From positions 1 to 64,000 of the forward strand of contig BDSU01000026.1 in assembly GCA_002897675.1 (NCBI GenBank): a stretch of DNA of 64,000 nt. Reading direction: 5' to 3'. The stretch comes from a bacterium BMS3Abin02 (GTDB taxonomy: Bacteria > Actinomycetota > Acidimicrobiia > Spongiisociales > UBA4744). The notes below the pieces were generated by a model. The model was not told the DNA's origin, did no database searches, and saw only the letters and a list, made by a program, of their open reading frames with translations. How positions within the stretch are numbered: position 1 is the stretch's first letter; the number at the start of each line of letters is the position of its first letter. The position numbers and the translations under genes are program-made. This document shows, in pieces, positions 33,263 to 42,352 of this stretch.

Positions 33263-34483
33263 TCAGACGATTACGTCTCCCACTGCTCGACGGGGGCTTG
33301 GGCGGGCCTCACGGTTGGAGTATCCGACACGAAACGCGACCAGGGGCTGTAGCGCGTCGCCTCCCGAGAGTTCTTCGAGGGCATCGCCGAAGGTGGGGGA
33401 GAGGCCAAGCTGAAGTTCGCGGTCGGCGCGTTCGGTGATCTGGTTCATGTGTTGGAGAGCGATGCCGTTCGCGGTGGCGGCGAGGTGGATGCGTTGAAGG
33501 GTGCGACCGCCGATCAGCCGCGACTCGGCCGCGGCACTGTCGGGTACCAGGACGATCCCGTAGGCGGCAGCGGTGGCAACCTGAGTGTCGCGCAGCGCCA
33601 TGAGCCAGTAGTTGTCGTTTCGCTCTCGCGAGCCGGCGGGAAGCATCTTGGCGATGGCCGTTCGCAGGATGGACATTCCTTGGGCATCGAGGGTGATGCC
33701 ATCTCGCCGAGCCTGGATCTCGTCCCATGAGTGCCGGAACCATTCGGCGGAGGCTGCGGACTGCTCCGGGTCGGCGATGAGCGTCTCGGTGGCCGCCACG
33801 AGGAGCTCTCCGTAGCGGTCGGCATCGGAGCCCATCAGCCATCGGACCTTCACACCGTCGAGTTCGCCGAGGCCGGCGATGTCTTCGAGCAGCCCAGGAT
33901 CGATTCTTGTACTCGTGTATCCGGATCGGTTGGTGTGACGGTCCGGGATCATTCGGTAGAGATCGGATCGGTCGGCAGGCGCCGCCACGAGCGTGATGCG
34001 GGCAGCCCAATCAGGTTGAGATCGATCGGGTTGGTAGGTGAGCTGTGGTGCGAAGCCTTCGGCCCGGGCGGTCAACGCCAGGTTCTCGATCGCACAGCCC
34101 AGGCTCACGACCGATTCCCGGGTGAGAGGGTCGATGGCGCCGAGCAACCGAGAGCGATCGGCGATGACGTCGATCCGGTCTGGCTGTACATCAAAAGACC
34201 AGGGTTGGCTGTTGTGGGCGTTGGCAGCCAGGATGGCTCCGGCGACGAGAGCTTCGAGTCCGCTGCGATCGGCGAAATCGGCCCACGGCGCATATGCCGT
34301 TCCCGTGCCGGTGGCGAACACACCCTGATCGACGGCTCGGTATCCGAGTGTGGCCGCTCCCAGCGCCGCGCCGGTACCACCCACCCGAGCCAGGAACGCT
34401 CTGCGGGGCATCCCGGGACGCTCCTCGTCGGTGTCGCCGAAATCCGGCGGGGCGCCGTTGGGCTCGGCGTCGAACGGTGTCAC
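33263..34483 (-). CDS. Acg-family nitroreductase-like flavoprotein, Tat-exported
   Basis: A 406-residue FMN-binding nitroreductase-fold protein of the Acg type. It has a twin-arginine-like signal (PRRAFLARVGGTGAALGAAT, about 26-45). The core shows AAILAANAHNSQPW (phosphate and flavin contact), RHTNRSGY and a late GIALQHMNQ segment. Acg proteins are long nitroreductase homologues that may sequester flavin (known for mycobacteria). The GTG start overlaps the TetR stop by 4 bases, so the regulator likely controls it. Substrate unknown. Confidence 0.8.
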   Translation of the reverse strand: MTPFDAEPNGAPPDFGDTDEERPGMPRRAFLARVGGTGAALGAATLGYRAVDQGVFATGTGTAYAPWADFADRSGLEALVAGAILAANAHNSQPWSFDVQPDRIDVIADRSRLLGAIDPLTRESVVSLGCAIENLALTARAEGFAPQLTYQPDRSQPDWAARITLVAAPADRSDLYRMIPDRHTNRSGYTSTRIDPGLLEDIAGLGELDGVKVRWLMGSDADRYGELLVAATETLIADPEQSAASAEWFRHSWDEIQARRDGITLDAQGMSILRTAIAKMLPAGSRERNDNYWLMALRDTQVATAAAYGIVLVPDSAAAESRLIGGRTLQRIHLAATANGIALQHMNQITERADRELQLGLSPTFGDALEELSGGDALQPLVAFRVGYSNREARPSPRRAVGDVIV

Positions 34484-35106
34484 GGGTTTGGTCCTTCCTG
34501 GCTGTGGTCGGCGAAGAACTCGTCGCTCAGATGCGGATCCAACACGGCGACGATGACCCGGATACCACGGCGAACCTGTGCGGGATCGCTTGGGTCACCG
34601 ACGATCTCCAGGTGCCCCATCCAATGCTCGCCGATGATCCAGAGACCCTCGAGGAGTCCCGTGAACCACGACTCGATCGACGAACGGATCACCCCTGCAG
34701 CGGCGAGCGATTCGGCGAACACGGTGAACTCTTCGAGGCGTTGCCGGTACACGGCACGGTACCGATCTCGCAGCTGCGGATCTCGGGTCAACAAAGCGAG
34801 GAGTTCCCGCTGGAAGAACCGGTAGCGCCAGTGCAGTTCGAACGTTCGCTCGAGGGTCCGGGCGAGATCACTCGCCGTGGGAGCCCGTCCTGGTGGGAGC
34901 TGCCACACCGTGTCCCAATCGCCGACCATGCGGTCGAAGACGGCGCGGACGATCTCTTCTTTGTTGCGGTAGTGGTAGTAGAGATTGCCGGGGCTGATTC
35001 CGATTTCCCGGGCGATGTGATTCGTTGAGACAGCGGCCACCGTGTCCTTGTTGAACAGATCGAGCGCCGCCTCGACGATCGCATCTCGTGTGTTGCGTGT
35101 CCCCAT
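34480..35106 (-). CDS. TetR-family regulator
   Basis: A 208-residue TetR repressor. The N-terminal HTH is DAIVEAALDLFNKDTVAAVS then ISPGNLYYHYRNKEEIVRAV, with the conserved LYYHYRNKEE recognition end. The C-terminal ligand domain is unassigned. It is encoded immediately before the nitroreductase-like gene with a 4-base overlap. No clear operator was picked out by eye. Confidence 0.88.
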   Translation of the reverse strand: MGTRNTRDAIVEAALDLFNKDTVAAVSTNHIAREIGISPGNLYYHYRNKEEIVRAVFDRMVGDWDTVWQLPPGRAPTASDLARTLERTFELHWRYRFFQRELLALLTRDPQLRDRYRAVYRQRLEEFTVFAESLAAAGVIRSSIESWFTGLLEGLWIIGEHWMGHLEIVGDPSDPAQVRRGIRVIVAVLDPHLSDEFFADHSQEGPNP

Positions 35107-35253
35107 AGAGCAGTTCCTCTACGCACTGCGGCTGCGAACGGTCAGGGGCGCGTCGGCGTCGATGACGGTTCTTCTCGGGGAAGACCCCCTGCACGATCAC
35201 GTGTTGTCGCGCATCTGTAGGCTCGACGGTGTGCCGAAGGGAACGGAAACGCC

Positions 35254-35412
35254 ATGGGACTCGTGATGCTTCTTGCGACGGCGACCCTGATCGTGCTGCT
35301 CGGCTGGTGGATCAGGCGACGCGGCCGCGACGTGGATGACTACTTCGTGCGCGATTTCAGGGATCCACCGGTGTTCGATGCGGTCGACCGGCTCGGCGGT
35401 GGCAAGCTGTAG
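35254..35412 (+). CDS. 52-residue membrane-anchored small protein
   Basis: MGLVMLLATATLIVLLGWWI forms one membrane helix, followed by an Arg-rich stop-transfer and an acidic tail (DVDDYFVRDFRDPP, then GGGKL). The ATG follows AAGGGAAC at a loose distance. It lies between the divergent TetR and the convergent helicase genes. The clear helix-plus-charged-tail design makes it a plausible small membrane protein. No family recognised. Confidence 0.5.
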   Translation: MGLVMLLATATLIVLLGWWIRRRGRDVDDYFVRDFRDPPVFDAVDRLGGGKL

Positions 35413-35542
35413 CAGTCGTGGCCGTACGACTCGTGGCCTTGCTGCCGGCAGCGGAGATCGCAGCGCCGCCGAGCTCATCTACCACGAAGCCGGCAGACGA
35501 TGACATCGACCCTGCTCGTCCGACAGTGGCCGAGCAGGAGGC

Positions 35543-37030
35543 TCAGTCGTGCCGGTGTTTGGGCCGGGCGAGACGGACGGTGAGGTCCCGGCCGCCCAGT
35601 GTCGACCCGTGCAGCGCTTCGATCGCGGTCCGGGCGGCCGGCTGGGGCATGTCGACGAAGCCGAACCCTTTGGAGCGTCCTGTCCGCCGGTCGGTGATGA
35701 TGGTGGTTTGGCGGACCTCGCCGTAGCGTGCGAACAGCGTCTGCACGTCGTCGACGGTGGCTCCCCACGGCAGGTTTGCGACGTAGACACTCTGCCCGCC
35801 GTCGCCCGTATGATGCGGTCGTGCTTGCGAACGTGCAGCCGGCCGCACGATTGGAGCTTTTCGCCTTGGCCGCTCGGGGGCAGGCTCACCGATCCGGTGC
35901 CCACCGTGGTGGAGTGCGTCGAGTCGAGGCGCCTCGATGGGTGCTTGCAGGTCGAGATCTCGTTGCATGCGGCGAACGTTTCGCTGCTGGTCGCCGGTCA
36001 CGAGGCTGATCACCGTTCCGGTGGCGCCGGCTCGGGCTGTGCGTCCCGAGCGATGCAGGTAGTCCTTGGCGTCACCGGGCGGATCGAAGTGGATCACGGA
36101 TGCGACCGCGTCGATGTGGATGCCTCTTGCGGCGACGTCGGTGGCGATCAGCGCCTGGGCGCGACCGGACGAGAACGCCTGGAGGGCCCTGGTCCGCTGG
36201 TTCTGGGAGCGTCCACCGTGCATGGCGACCGCACTGACCCCCAGCTTGGTGAGCTGCTTGACGAGCCGGTCGGCGCCGTGACGGGTACGGGTGAAAACGA
36301 TGGAGCGGCCTGCCGCATCGACCAGGTCCGCAGTGTGTTGCACTCGATCGTGGTGTTGCACAAGCCAGAAGTGGTGCCGGGCGTCGACCGTTTCGGGTTC
36401 CACCGTCCCCGCCTCGTGACGGACAGGATCCCGCTGGTAGTCGCGACTCAGCACCGCCACATCCCCATCGAGTGTCGCCGAGAACAACAGGGTCTGTCGA
36501 TGCCGCGACGTCTGATCGAGAATACGTCGCACGGCAGGGAAGAACCCCATGTCGGCCATTCGGTCCGCCTCGTCGACCACGACGATATCGACCTGGCGCA
36601 GGTTCACGGATCCTTGTTCGATGAGGTCCTCGAGTCTTCCGGGGGTGGCCACCAGAACGTCGACACCGCGGCGCAACGCGCCCTTCTGGGGACCGTATCC
36701 CACACCCCCGTATATGGCGAACACACGACGGTCGACGGCCTGGGCGAGTGGGGCCAGCTCGCGTTTGATCTGCTCGGCGAGTTCTCGCGTGGGAGCCAGG
36801 ATCAGCGATCGGGGCCGGTGCGCGTTTGCCCGACCGACCTTGGTGAGCAGAGGAAGGCCGAAAGCGAGGGTCTTGCCGGAGCCGGTCGGTGCCCTGCCGG
36901 ACACGTCCCTGCCGGCGAGGACGTCGGGGATGGTGACTGATTGAACGGGGAAAGGCTCGACGATGTCGTGCTTGGCGAGTGCGCGAACGAGCGGGTCGGG
37001 CAGCCCAAGGTGGGCGAACGTGGTTGTCAT
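35543..37030 (-). CDS. DEAD-box RNA helicase with C-terminal RRM
   Basis: An RhlE-type ATP-dependent RNA helicase, 495 residues. The helicase core shows the Q motif (PFPVQS), APTGSGKT, PTRELAEQ, DEAD, SAT and HRSGRTARAG in order. After a basic linker (about 375-410) comes a canonical RRM (about 414-490) with RNP2 VYVANL and RNP1 KGFGFVDM. This differs from the divergent DbpA-type RNA-binding domain usual in bacteria. Start ATG 37030 with AGGAG 5-6 bases before. It probably unwinds structured RNA in ribosome assembly or cold response. No operon partner. Confidence 0.88.
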   Translation of the reverse strand: MTTTFAHLGLPDPLVRALAKHDIVEPFPVQSVTIPDVLAGRDVSGRAPTGSGKTLAFGLPLLTKVGRANAHRPRSLILAPTRELAEQIKRELAPLAQAVDRRVFAIYGGVGYGPQKGALRRGVDVLVATPGRLEDLIEQGSVNLRQVDIVVVDEADRMADMGFFPAVRRILDQTSRHRQTLLFSATLDGDVAVLSRDYQRDPVRHEAGTVEPETVDARHHFWLVQHHDRVQHTADLVDAAGRSIVFTRTRHGADRLVKQLTKLGVSAVAMHGGRSQNQRTRALQAFSSGRAQALIATDVAARGIHIDAVASVIHFDPPGDAKDYLHRSGRTARAGATGTVISLVTGDQQRNVRRMQRDLDLQAPIEAPRLDALHHGGHRIGEPAPERPRRKAPIVRPAARSQARPHHTGDGGQSVYVANLPWGATVDDVQTLFARYGEVRQTTIITDRRTGRSKGFGFVDMPQPAARTAIEALHGSTLGGRDLTVRLARPKHRHD

Positions 37031-37707
37031 GATGACTCCTGGTCCCGGATGGGGAAGATAGGTGAATGTGCCGGTCTCTCGCTCGACCGCGCGGCGCCCA
37101 TCGCCTACAGGATCGAAAGTCGGCCGAAGAGGCAGTCCAACCGGATGAGAACCAAGCCGTGTAATCACCGGGGAAGCGACTGTACGCTGGCCTCCACCCG
37201 GTGCGGCCTGTGCAACGATAGCAGAGATGCGGGGTTGCACGGCCGCGTATCGTGTTCGGGGCCGAACGAGGGTTCGGTGAACCGTACGTGCAAGCGGCGA
37301 CAACCGAGCTATTCGAGGGATCGAAGCAGATCGACCATGTGATCAACGTCGCCGGCCCGTGCTCACCGATCGGAGACAGCCAGGCGTCGACCAACGCCGA
37401 GAGCGCAGGAAAGACCGCCTCTGTCCGGCTCGTCCCGGAGGCCGGAACCACCACCGACGACGGTGCCGGGATTGCTCGAAGATGCAGCGGCCGACGGGCG
37501 TTGCCACCGAGGCCCGGGGAAATCTGGCATGAACGCGATGGTCGCCTCCGTGGAGAGGCGACCATCGGCTTCTCGAGCGGTTTAACGTCCTGCTCAGGAC
37601 CCGGTTCTGCAGCCGTCCGAACAGTGGGCTACGCGAGGTACCGTGAAACGCTTCATGCGGTCTCTCCTTTCTTGGTCATCATCATTGATTATTCCACATT
37701 ATAGGCG
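37031..37707. other. Gene-free interval between helicase and merA
   Basis: No gene can be supported in 677 bases. A plus-strand frame from 37252 to 37704 (150 codons) has no recognisable motif or binding site. A 9-bp perfect stem GGTCGCCTC/GAGGCGACC with a 6-base loop (37540-37563) may terminate merA transcription, although no T tract follows. Confidence 0.5.
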
Positions 37708-39354
37708 TCATGCAGCACAACAGGACAGGTTCTTGACGTCCTTGTCGAAGGTCTGGGCGGCGAGTTTGAGCGCCTCGGCCATCGTCAGGTACGGGTGGAA
37801 CATCCCGGTGATCTCGTCGATCGTTGCGTGGTAGTGCATCGCCACGACTGCCGCCTGGATGACATCACCGGCTCCCTCGGCCAGCATGTGTGCGCCCAGC
37901 AGCTCTCCGGTCGATTCATCGGCGACGAGCTTGACCACTCCGGCGGTGTCGCGGTTCACCAGCGCCCGCGGCACGGAATCGAGGGGAAGGATCGACGTCA
38001 CAACCGGGCGCCCGGTTTCCCGTGCCGCCTCTTCGGTGAGACCGACCGAGGCAATCGGGGGGCTGGTGAACGTGACTCGCGGCATCGTTCGGAGGTCGAT
38101 CGCGCGTCCTGCTCCGCGCAGAGCGTTCTCTGCAGCGATATTGCCGGAGGCAGCGGCGACGTACACGAACTGTGGGGTGGTGGTGACATCGCCGGCCGCC
38201 CAGACTGCCGGGTTCGACGTGGCGAGACCCTCATCGACGATCACTGCGCCGAGGTGGTCGGTGTCAACGCCGGCGAGGTCGAGCCCCAGGTTCGCCGTAT
38301 TGGCCCGGCGGCCGGTGGCGATCAGGAGCCGGTCGGCTTCCAGACGCTTGCCGGCGCTGCCGGTCTCGATTTCGAGCCACACCCGCTCTCCGTCCCTGCC
38401 GGTGCGACGGGCCATGGCCTTTTCATACACCTGTCCGCCATCGCTGAAGAGGTGCTCGCGTAGCAGGTCCGAGATCTCGGGCTCTTCGAACGGGGCGATC
38501 CGGTCCAGCGCTTCGACCCAGGTGACCTTCGACCCCAGATGCGCGAAGAATTGCCCGAGTTCGAGACCGATGGCATTGGCACCCACGACGATCAGTTCCT
38601 CCGGCAGTTCCGTCAGCTCGAGAGCGGTCGTCGACGTCAGATAGTCCGTGTCGTCGAGACCTTCGATCGGTGGCACCCACGGGGAGGCTCCGGTCGCGAT
38701 GAGATAGCGACTGGCTGTGATCGATCGTCCGCCTATCTCGACGGCATTCGGGCCGGTGAAGCGGGCCGTTCCCCGGATCAGCTCGATGCCGTAGACGTCG
38801 AGCAGGTTGACGTACTTTTCCTGTCGAAGGGCTCCGACGAGTTCGTCCTTGGATGCGACGAGGACGCCCAGATCGAGGTCCCCGGCGGACGTGTCGACTC
38901 CCGCGAACGGGGAGTGGCCGGCCTGGTGATAGAGCTCCGCAGGTCGAAGCAACGCCTTGGACGGCACGCAACCGATGTTCACGCACGTGCCGCCGATGGT
39001 GCCCTTCTCAACGATGCCGACGGACGCTCCGAGGTCCCTCGCCTTGATCGCTGCGGCGAACGCCGCGGAGCCCGAGCCGATGATCAGCAGGTCGTAGTCG
39101 TCGTCGCCCGAGGTGGTGATGTCCGTCGGTTCGTCGTCGGACGTGGAGACGGAGACGATCTCGTAGTTGGTCCCCTCCAGCGCATCGGTCGCCTTTGTCA
39201 GATCGAACGAACCGGGATCGATTCCGGTGGCGAGCCCACGGTGCCAATCGACCTCGAGATCCGTCAGGCCGGCGGAGGCAAGTGCGTCCCCGACGTGGTG
39301 TTCACAGCTGTCGCAGGTCATTCCCTTGAGGTCCAGGGTGATCTTGGTGCTCAT
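37708..39354 (-). CDS. merA: Mercuric reductase
   Basis: FAD- and NADPH-dependent reductase of Hg(II) to Hg(0) in the cytosol, 548 residues. It has an N-terminal heavy-metal domain (GMTCDSC, 11-17), the FAD fold with IIGSGSAAFAAA (91-102), the redox pair in GGTCVNIGCVPSK (Cys124, Cys129) and the C-terminal vicinal Cys545-Cys546 that hand mercury to the active site. All Hg-specific features are present. It ends the sigma-ArsR-merA group and follows the ArsR gene by 55 bases. No merB is visible. Confidence 0.93.
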   Translation of the reverse strand: MSTKITLDLKGMTCDSCEHHVGDALASAGLTDLEVDWHRGLATGIDPGSFDLTKATDALEGTNYEIVSVSTSDDEPTDITTSGDDDYDLLIIGSGSAAFAAAIKARDLGASVGIVEKGTIGGTCVNIGCVPSKALLRPAELYHQAGHSPFAGVDTSAGDLDLGVLVASKDELVGALRQEKYVNLLDVYGIELIRGTARFTGPNAVEIGGRSITASRYLIATGASPWVPPIEGLDDTDYLTSTTALELTELPEELIVVGANAIGLELGQFFAHLGSKVTWVEALDRIAPFEEPEISDLLREHLFSDGGQVYEKAMARRTGRDGERVWLEIETGSAGKRLEADRLLIATGRRANTANLGLDLAGVDTDHLGAVIVDEGLATSNPAVWAAGDVTTTPQFVYVAAASGNIAAENALRGAGRAIDLRTMPRVTFTSPPIASVGLTEEAARETGRPVVTSILPLDSVPRALVNRDTAGVVKLVADESTGELLGAHMLAEGAGDVIQAAVVAMHYHATIDEITGMFHPYLTMAEALKLAAQTFDKDVKNLSCCAA

Positions 39355-39409
39355 CGTCGTCTCCGCTGTCGGTGGTGGGACAGGGTACTCACGTATGGTG
39401 TTAATGCAA

Positions 39410-39784
39410 TCAGTCCAGGTTCATGGATTGCCCATTCATGACAATCCGGCACGACCCGATGTCGCCGCTGGTCGTGTCGAGGAATCCGCTGCCCAGATCG
39501 AGCAGCGCGACGACCCGGGCGTTTGCGATCCGGTATTTGACGACACGGCCATGACGCTCGCTTTCGAGGTATCCGCACCACTCGAGGCACGCCAGATGTT
39601 GTGAGACGCGTCCCTGGGAGAGGCCGACCTCTTCGACGATCTCTTTTTGATTCCGAGGGCCTTCGAGGAGCAGTCGAAGAATCCGGATCCGGGTTGCGTC
39701 GCCGAGCCCTCGGAAGATACGGGCGATGAGTTCCTCATCGGGGAGCGGAACCGGGGTCGCTTCGATGATGGCTGGTCGTCCCAT
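39410..39784 (-). CDS. ArsR/SmtB metal sensor (CmtR-like)
   Basis: A 124-residue winged-helix repressor. The HTH is LGDATRIRILRLLL then EIVEEVGLSQGRVSQHLACL. Cys66 and Cys70 (CLEWC) plus Cys112 match the three ligands that bind Cd/Pb in CmtR. In actinomycetes ArsR-type proteins, rather than MerR, often control mer genes (established knowledge), so this probably senses Hg(II). It has its own promoter with a TATCG-A-CGATA operator and lies directly before merA. Confidence 0.88.
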   Translation of the reverse strand: MGRPAIIEATPVPLPDEELIARIFRGLGDATRIRILRLLLEGPRNQKEIVEEVGLSQGRVSQHLACLEWCGYLESERHGRVVKYRIANARVVALLDLGSGFLDTTSGDIGSCRIVMNGQSMNLD

Positions 39785-39813
39785 GACGTCTCCGATCGGT
39801 GTTGCCGGCGAGA

Positions 39814-39854
39814 TATCGACGATAGTGCATACGTTGTTGGGAGAACAGGCTCAA
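39814..39854 (-). promoter_or_regulatory. arsR-merA promoter and operator
   Basis: Minus strand: TTGAGC (39854-39849), a 17-base spacer, TATGCA (39831-39826). A perfect palindrome TATCGTCGATA (39824-39814) lies at the predicted start point, ideal for ArsR repression. The -35 box overlaps the last codons of the sigma gene. Confidence 0.6.
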
Positions 39855-40468
39855 ACGACCGTGCTGCCGGTGACGGCGTACGTGCCCGGTCCACATCGTG
39901 GGCATGCGATCTGCTGGGCGAGGGCTGACCGTAGTCGTCGGCGGGCACGATGAAGCCTCGCTTTTACTGCGTCTTCAGTGATCCCGAGCTGCGTCGCGGT
40001 CTCGGTGGTCGAGAGGCCCTGGTCGAGACGAAGAACGACGACGCCGGCCTGTCCCTCGGGCAGTTCATGGATGGCCAAGGAGGTCCGACATGCCAGTATC
40101 GAAGTATCGAAGGCATCTGCTGGACGGCTCGTGCCGGGGATGCTGTCGAGGACGACGTCGGATGAATAGGCCGGAGGCTTCCTTCTGCGCCTGATGTCGA
40201 GGCAGGTATTGCGTGCCACCGCGAAGATCCATGTACCGATTGCAGAGTCGCCTCGGAATCGAGGGAGGCCTTTGAGGATGCGTTCTTTGATCTCCTGGGT
40301 GGCGTCCTCGACCTCTCCGGGCGCCAGCATTCGGTGTGCACAACCGAACAGCCGGCCCTCGTAGCGGTCGAACAGCTCGCCGAGCCACTGCGGATCGTCG
40401 TAGAGCGCTGTCGCCATGAGTTCCTCATCCGTGAGTGTGGTCCAGTTCGGTCTGGGGGTTCTCATCAT
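39851..40468 (-). CDS. ECF sigma-70 factor with C-terminal Cys motif
   Basis: A 205-residue ECF sigma factor. Region 2 includes RMLAPGEVEDATQEIKERIL and FAVARNTCLDIRRRRKPP; region 4 includes GLSTTETATQLGITEDAVKA then RLHRARRRLR. A CPRCGPG tail (about 189-195) adds a metal- or redox-type Cys pair. No anti-sigma gene adjoins, so the tail might sense thiol stress or metal itself. It precedes arsR-merA on the same strand and diverges from the small CC-motif membrane protein, placing it between two metal/thiol operons. Confidence 0.8.
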   Translation of the reverse strand: MMRTPRPNWTTLTDEELMATALYDDPQWLGELFDRYEGRLFGCAHRMLAPGEVEDATQEIKERILKGLPRFRGDSAIGTWIFAVARNTCLDIRRRRKPPAYSSDVVLDSIPGTSRPADAFDTSILACRTSLAIHELPEGQAGVVVLRLDQGLSTTETATQLGITEDAVKARLHRARRRLRSALAQQIACPRCGPGTYAVTGSTVV

Positions 40469-40566
40469 TGCGATCTTTGGCCCTGGTTTCTCGCCGTTGT
40501 GTCACTCGTATTGTAGTGAGCAAATGTTATATTGTCGGAGCTCGATGAGATACGGAGGTCGTTCCG

Positions 40567-40839
40567 GTGACGAACACGTCCTCGTCCCGGCTGCGTTCAA
40601 GGCGGGACGCGGCGACGAGAGCCGGCGGTGTCGGCGGGGCGATCGCTTTGGCGTTGTGCTGTGGGGGTGCTCTGGCGGCCGCAGCATTGGGACTCGGAAC
40701 GGTCGCTGCGTTTCTCATCGATCCCTGGTTCATCATTCCTGTGGTCCTCTTGGCCGCAGGGATCTCCTACCGACGTTCGGCGAGACGGAAGCCAACGTGT
40801 GAAGTTCGACCGACTGCTCAGGAAAGGAAGCGACGATGA
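40567..40839 (+). CDS. Small two-helix membrane protein with CC motif (MerT-like)
   Basis: A 90-residue protein with two membrane helices (about 22-42 and 45-63). The first helix ends in a vicinal pair Cys31-Cys32 (IALALCCGGALAAA), the arrangement used by MerT/MerE-type mercury carriers to pass Hg(II) across the membrane. It lacks the rest of a full MerT. GTG start with GGAGG 8 bases before. The stop overlaps the TlpA gene (ATGA). The mercury role is inferred from the Cys pair and neighbours. Confidence 0.6.
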   Translation: MTNTSSSRLRSRRDAATRAGGVGGAIALALCCGGALAAAALGLGTVAAFLIDPWFIIPVVLLAAGISYRRSARRKPTCEVRPTAQERKRR

Positions 40840-41486
40840 GTTCAAAGCAGAAGGTTCGGCGGCCACGCCGTCGCGCCGAACGAGCCGGCAGCGGTAGTGG
40901 AGCGAATCGGAGATGGTGGAAAGTCGGCGGTATCGGTGTCGTCGTGCTCGTAGTGGTGTTTGTGGCGTTCGCGTTGTCCCGGAGTCCGCAGGCGTCGACA
41001 GGGACGGGTGCGCAGGCGTCGACGGGGACGGGTGCGCAGGCGTCGACAGGGACGGCTCCGCAGGCGTCGACAGGGCCGAGTGCGGCGGCCGACGTGGTGT
41101 TGCAGGACTTCGATGGCAACCCTGTGACCATATCGAGTCTGGAGGGCCGGCCTCTCGTCATCAATTTCTGGGCCTCTTGGTGTCCGGCCTGCTTCTCTGA
41201 GATGCCGAGTCTCGAGAAGGTGTACCAGACCCACCGCGATTCGGTCCAGTTCCTCGGCATCAATCTTGGCAAGGACATCGAAGCGGCCCTGAGCGTCGTC
41301 GAGCAGACCGGTGTCACCTATCCACTGGCGAGGGATCCACAAGGTGAAACGTTTGCCGCGTTCGCAGGCTATGGGATGCCGACAACGGTCTTCCTGGATC
41401 GTGACGGGCGCGTGATCGAGCTCTACACCGGTGAGCTCACTGTCGATGAACTCGAAACCCGGATCGTCAAGTACTTCGAGAGCTGA
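40836..41486 (+). CDS. TlpA/ResA-type membrane-anchored thioredoxin
   Basis: A 216-residue redox protein: basic cytosolic N-terminus, one helix (about 31-47), a repetitive QASTGTGA linker (52-80), then a thioredoxin domain with WCPAC (Cys116, Cys119) and the cis-Pro YGMPTTVFLD. It works outside the membrane, reducing disulfides with electrons from the CcdA encoded next. The linker is four near-copies of an 8-residue unit. It overlaps the genes on both sides. Confidence 0.85.
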   Translation: MSSKQKVRRPRRRAERAGSGSGANRRWWKVGGIGVVVLVVVFVAFALSRSPQASTGTGAQASTGTGAQASTGTAPQASTGPSAAADVVLQDFDGNPVTISSLEGRPLVINFWASWCPACFSEMPSLEKVYQTHRDSVQFLGINLGKDIEAALSVVEQTGVTYPLARDPQGETFAAFAGYGMPTTVFLDRDGRVIELYTGELTVDELETRIVKYFES

Positions 41487-42352
41487 TGATCCTCACCACA
41501 GCACTTCTGTTCGCGTTTGTTGCCGGCATGGTCGCCACGGTCAACCCGTGCGGATTCGCGATGCTGCCCGCGTACGTGTCCATGTTCCTCGGTGGCAACG
41601 AAGGCGACGACGCTTCTCCCGGCGTTGTCACGGGACTGCGAGTCGGCGTTTCGGTCACCATCGGCTTCTTGGTGTTGTTCAGTGCCGTCGGCCTTCTCGT
41701 ATCGCTTGGTCTCCAGTGGATGCTCAACTTCGTGCCGTGGGTTGCATTGGTGATCGGCGCACTGCTTCTCGGGCTCGGCGTCGCGGTGATAAGGGGGTAT
41801 CACCTCACCGCTCGAGTCATCAGCATGAAGAAGAAGAAAGGGCGATCGTTCCTGGCCATGACAGGATTCGGTGTTGCATTTGGAACGGCGTCGATCTCGT
41901 GCACGCTTCCGATCTTCCTTGCAGTCGTCGGCCTTTCGGCGAGAACTTCGAATCTGGTCTACGGTTGGTCGGTGTTCGTTGCCTACGCCGTGGGCATGGG
42001 TGTCGTGCTGGCAGCCATCGCTGTGGCCCTCGCGACGTCCCGGCAGGTTCTCCTGACGCGTATGCGGAAGATCCTTCCGTACGTTGAACGAATCGGAGGA
42101 TGGCTACTCGTCGCATCGGGTCTGTTCATCATGTACTACTGGGCGATCTCGCTGTTCGTCAAGCCCGGTCAGGATTCGATCCTCTACCGGCCGATCTTCT
42201 ACGTGGGAGGAGCCTCGGCGTGGTTTGCGAACAGCATCGGGAATGCGCCGATACGCTGGGCCGGCGGCTTCGTCGCCGTGATCGTCGCGATCGGCGTCGC
42301 CGAGGCCATCCGCGTTCGGCGGCACCGTCGAGCCAAGGAGATCGCATCGTGA
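41486..42352 (+). CDS. CcdA-type thiol-disulfide electron carrier
   Basis: A 288-residue membrane protein of the CcdA/DsbD-beta family that moves reducing power from the cytosol to extracytoplasmic thioredoxins. The paired redox cysteines are Cys22 (NPCGFAMLP) and Cys139 (SISCTLPIF) in helices 1 and 4. About seven helices are predicted, slightly longer than usual. ATG overlaps the TlpA stop (TGATG), and its stop overlaps the flavoprotein GTG. The four-gene overlap argues for a single machine. Confidence 0.88.
   Translation: MILTTALLFAFVAGMVATVNPCGFAMLPAYVSMFLGGNEGDDASPGVVTGLRVGVSVTIGFLVLFSAVGLLVSLGLQWMLNFVPWVALVIGALLLGLGVAVIRGYHLTARVISMKKKKGRSFLAMTGFGVAFGTASISCTLPIFLAVVGLSARTSNLVYGWSVFVAYAVGMGVVLAAIAVALATSRQVLLTRMRKILPYVERIGGWLLVASGLFIMYYWAISLFVKPGQDSILYRPIFYVGGASAWFANSIGNAPIRWAGGFVAVIVAIGVAEAIRVRRHRRAKEIAS

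Noticed and set aside
37540-37563. Intrinsic terminator after merA
   Set aside because: The 9-bp stem is perfect, but no T run follows and it is 145 bases past the stop; left as a possibility only.
40985-41080. CRISPR-like or direct repeat array
   Set aside because: The repeats are in frame, adjacent, without spacers, and code for a protein linker.
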